64,000 nucleotides of DNA from Neocallimastix lanati (nom. inval.) (Eukaryota > Neocallimastigomycota > Neocallimastigomycetes > Neocallimastigales > Neocallimastigaceae). How positions within the stretch are numbered: position 1 is the first letter of the stretch; each line of letters opens with the position of its first letter. Below are positions 61,173-64,000 of this stretch, one piece after another. The DNA lies in contig JACVTC010000010.1 of the NCBI GenBank assembly GCA_016946835.1, positions 1,227,501 through 1,291,500 of the forward strand. Direction: 5' to 3'. The notes below the pieces were generated by a model. It made no database searches. It had not been told where the DNA came from and worked only from the letters and a program-made list of their open reading frames with translations. The position numbers were made by a program, and so were the translations under genes.

Positions 61173-63225
61173 TATAAAAGAAAGAAAAATTTTCATATTT
61201 TTTTGGACTTCAGACTTTTAAAAAAATTAGAAAAGTTATTTAATTTATCAAAAAAAATTAAATATCTTTGATAATTAATATTAAGAGGAAATTAAAATAA
61301 AAAAAAGAAGTAATTCAAGTAAAGAAGAAAGAAATTATTAAAAGTCTCATCATTGGAATCGTTAAAAACCATTGGAAATGAATTAAAAAAAGAAGAAGAA
61401 GAAGAAAAGAAGAAATAGTTACTACCATGGAATTGGATTCTATTCTACTATATTTTTATTTTATTTTTGTTTTAAAAATAAATCAGGTATTTATTTTTTA
61501 TGGACAAAATTTAAATAAAAATGAAATTTTAATGAAAGCAAAACCCCTGTCTTGTGTTAGACAGTTACTGCAATCTTTTTTAGCTAAGGATTTACTTAAT
61601 TTAATAGTCATGACTTAATTTAGACAGTTTTTCAGCAATGAAAAAAATTGTAATATTAAAGTGCTGTCTAGTGTCAAATCAAATAAATATCCATTGATGA
61701 GCCTAATGTAATGTAATTCGACTATTCTAAATTAAAAAGAAAACAAACTGAAAATTATCTTTGAAATTTAGACGAATTCAGCAATCATTTCTTTTTTTTA
61801 AAAAAAAATATTTTACTATTTTTTTTTATTAAAGTTTTGAATTCTTTTCAAAATGAAAGAAAAGAAAAATAAGTTTCAATTTTAATTCTATTTATATAAA
61901 ATAAAATAAGAATTAAAAAAAATTTATTTATAACTAATAAAATAAATATAATTTTAATAAAAAAGTAATAATAAAATTATTATTTTAAATAGAAATAAAT
62001 AAAACAGCCAAGTTAATTAAATAAAAGAATTAGCATTCGTCTAGTATTCAAAAAAAAAAACCAAAGAAAATAAGTTTTTTATATTTAATTCAATTTTATA
62101 AATTAAAATATGAATTAAAAAAATTTATTTCTAAAATATTTATAAAGTAAAATATATTTGAATTAAGAATAATAGAAATCATCATATAGAAAGAAATATA
62201 TGTAAAGCAATATTTCTTTTTATATATTATTTTTAATATTTTTATTTTAAATGTAATATTATATAATTGATAAAAGTATTAAAATAAATAAAAAAATAAA
62301 AGAAATTTTTATATCAAATAATAACTAATTAATAATAGAAAATAAAAAAAATGTAAAAATAAAATAAAATAAATAAAGAATTTTATAAATAATAAAAAAA
62401 AAATTAAATTAAATAAAGCTCAAATATTATAAGCAAATTAAAAAATAAGTGTGTTTATTTTTGTAAATTTTGTTGTTTTGGGTAATAATAGTAAAAATAG
62501 GAATTCTTTTAAATTTTTCTCTTTAATTTTTTATTTTTATTTTAACTATAATAGTATAAAATTACGAAAAGAAAAAAAGCAAATATATATAGTATAAGTA
62601 TATAAATTTTATATTCAAATAAATGAATAAATTAAATATAAAATAAATAATTTATTATTTATTGTATTTAATAATTTTTATTTCAATATCAAAGATTAAA
62701 ATATTTGATAAAATGTATCTTATTAATACTATTTATAATTTGTTAATAATACAGTTGTATTTCAAATAAAACGAAATTATTTTAGAAATAATATAAATAA
62801 TATAATTATTACAATTTTTAAACATATTTAAGTAACATCATATTCTAACAGTAATATAATAAAATTTTTCTTAATCATGGTGTTGTATTTATTATTGAGT
62901 TTTATTAAAATAATAAAAAAAATTGTACATATAAAAAAAATTAAAAAATGATTTATTAAGTATTTAATATATTTTATTATTTAATACTCTAAAAAACTTT
63001 ATGGAATTATTACCTAATTTAAATAGAGATAATACTAAACTTTACCACTAATTATTTTTATATAATATTATTTTTGAACAAATATTAATTATCTTAAAAA
63101 AATATACTATACCACTATTAATAAAATTCTTTTTAATATTTATATTTTTAATTAATACATATAAACATTTTGATTATATAATAAATATTTTATTTTATTA
63201 ATAAAAAGATTATCAGAAAAAAAAG
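61173..63225 (+). repeat. Array unit 7
   Basis: TATA box 61173-61180, frame 61427-61618, invariant block 61661-61785, poly-A 62050-62060 (11 A). 5' half as in unit 3, 3' spacer as in units 4 and 5. Confidence 0.9.
61427..61618 (+). CDS. Array frame 7, 63 codons, coding status doubtful
   Basis: Residue choices: F12, I13, I18, G26, N28 (unique), N30, E33, M36, A53, D55. Silent TTA at L59. Confidence 0.25.
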   Translation: MELDSILLYFYFIFVLKINQVFIFYGQNLNKNEILMKAKPLSCVRQLLQSFLAKDLLNLIVMT

Positions 63226-64000
63226 TATAAAAGAAAGAAAAATTTTCATATTTTTTTGGACTTCAGACTTTTAAAAAAATTAGAAAAGTTATTTAATTTA
63301 TCAAAAAAATTAAATATCTTTGATAATTAATATTAAGAGGAAATTAAAATAAAAAAAAGAAGTAATTCAAGTAAAGAAGAAAGAAATTATTAAAAGTCTC
63401 ATCATTGGAATCTTTAAAAACCATTGGAAATGAATTAAAAGAAGAAGAAGAAGAAGAAAAGAAGAAATAGTTACTACCATGGAATTGGATTCTATTCTAC
63501 TCTATTTTTATTTGAATTTTGTTTTAAAAGTAAATCAGGTATTTATTTTTTATAGACAAATTTTAAGTAAAAATAAAATTTTAATCAAAGCAAAACCCCT
63601 GTCTTGTGTTAGACAGTTACTGCAATCTTTTTTAGCTAAGAATTTACTTAATTTGATAGTCATGACTTAATTTAGACAGTTTCAGCAATGAAAAAAAATT
63701 GTAAACTTTAAAGTGCTGTCTAGTGTCAAATCAAATAAATATCCATTGATGAGCCTAATGTAATGTAATTCGACTATTCTAAATTAAAAAGAAAACAAAC
63801 TGAAAATTATCTTTGAAATTTAGACGAATTCAGCAATAATTTCTTTTTTTTAAAAAAATTATTTTACTATTTTTTTTTTATTAAAGTTTTGAATTCTTTT
63901 CAAAATGAAAAAGAAAAAAAAATAAGTTTCTATTTTAATTCTATTTATATAAAATAAAATGAGAATTAAAAAATTTATTTATAATTAATAATATAAATAT
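63226..64000 (+). repeat. Array unit 8, cut by the window edge
   Basis: TATA box 63226-63233, frame 63479-63670, invariant block 63713-63837. The window ends before the poly-A tract. Confidence 0.9.
63479..63670 (+). CDS. Array frame 8, 63 codons, coding status doubtful
   Basis: Residue choices: V18, R26, S30, K33, I36, A53, N55. Silent CTC at L8. Confidence 0.25.
   Translation: MELDSILLYFYLNFVLKVNQVFIFYRQILSKNKILIKAKPLSCVRQLLQSFLAKNLLNLIVMT

Larger units (their letters stand above)
48470..64000 (+). repeat. Tandem array of eight units of about 2.05 kb, continuing past the right edge
   Basis: Similarity between units begins near 48470 and runs to the window end. Each unit has, in order: TACTAAACTTTACCAC words; a TATA box (TATAAAAG); a leader of about 250 bp ending in a GAA-rich tract; ACTACCATGG opening a 63-codon frame; a hairpin zone; an invariant 125-bp block; GCATTCGTCTAGTATTC followed by a poly-A tract of 11-41 bases; then a less conserved spacer. 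TATA-to-TATA lengths are 1976, 2065, 2116, 2091, 2049, 2131 and 2053. I know of no family that this matches. Confidence 0.95.

Noticed and set aside
48745-64000. Array units as LINE, SINE or LTR copies
   Set aside because: No reverse transcriptase, no TG...CA ends, no target duplications between units. The copies are strictly tandem and in one orientation.

Overview
This window looks like nuclear DNA of an anaerobic gut fungus (Neocallimastigomycota; Anaeromyces, Neocallimastix, Piromyces and relatives). The reasons are extreme AT content, homopolymer runs in almost every intron and spacer, many short introns with GTAAAT/GTAAGT-type donors, Asn/Asp-rich proteins, a fungal-type aspartate kinase, and a centriolar protein expected only in fungi with flagella. 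The assignment is inferred from sequence character and was not tested by a search. I saw no rRNA, tRNA or CRISPR.

Bases 1-16932 are a gene block, all on the minus strand. In order along the plus coordinates it holds: an AADAT-type aminotransferase whose 3' end is cut by the window edge; a 1177-residue Asp/Asn-rich protein of unknown function; a CEP78-like leucine-rich-repeat centriole protein; and a Hom3-type aspartate kinase with two ACT domains. I rebuilt exon structures by hand; each gene has consistent phases from start to stop, or to the window edge for the first. Two genes carry very long AAT/ATT triplet runs inside introns.

Bases 16933-28100 are mostly low-complexity AT DNA with heptamer (TTATTTA) arrays. 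They hold one compact, strongly codon-biased plus-strand gene for a protein with a long hydrophobic core and an oleosin-like SPxxxP turn (21229-22280), and one unexplained higher-GC island (18128-18335).

Bases 28100-37503 are a nest of dead mobile elements. A Mutator-like (MULE) DNA transposon on the minus strand is split by two retroelement remnants: a decayed Ty3/gypsy copy on the plus strand and a gag-plus-LTR remnant on the minus strand. Inverted minisatellites lie to the left of the nest and in its right part.

Bases 37504-48470 hold a tentative tiny gene, a small secreted-type protein (39383-39880), heptamer arrays with a recent internal duplication, and a very young Ty1/copia element (41649-46867) with near-identical 332-bp LTRs and a 5-bp target duplication.

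Bases 48470-64000, running off the right edge, are a tandem array of eight units of about 2.05 kb. Each has a TATA box about 253 bp upstream of a 63-codon frame, hairpin-forming repeats, and a 125-bp block that reads as identical in all eight copies. The frame varies mostly by amino-acid-changing differences, while the 125-bp block does not vary at all. This points to a repeated promoter-bearing transcription unit whose conserved part is probably not protein. It is the best candidate here for something undescribed.
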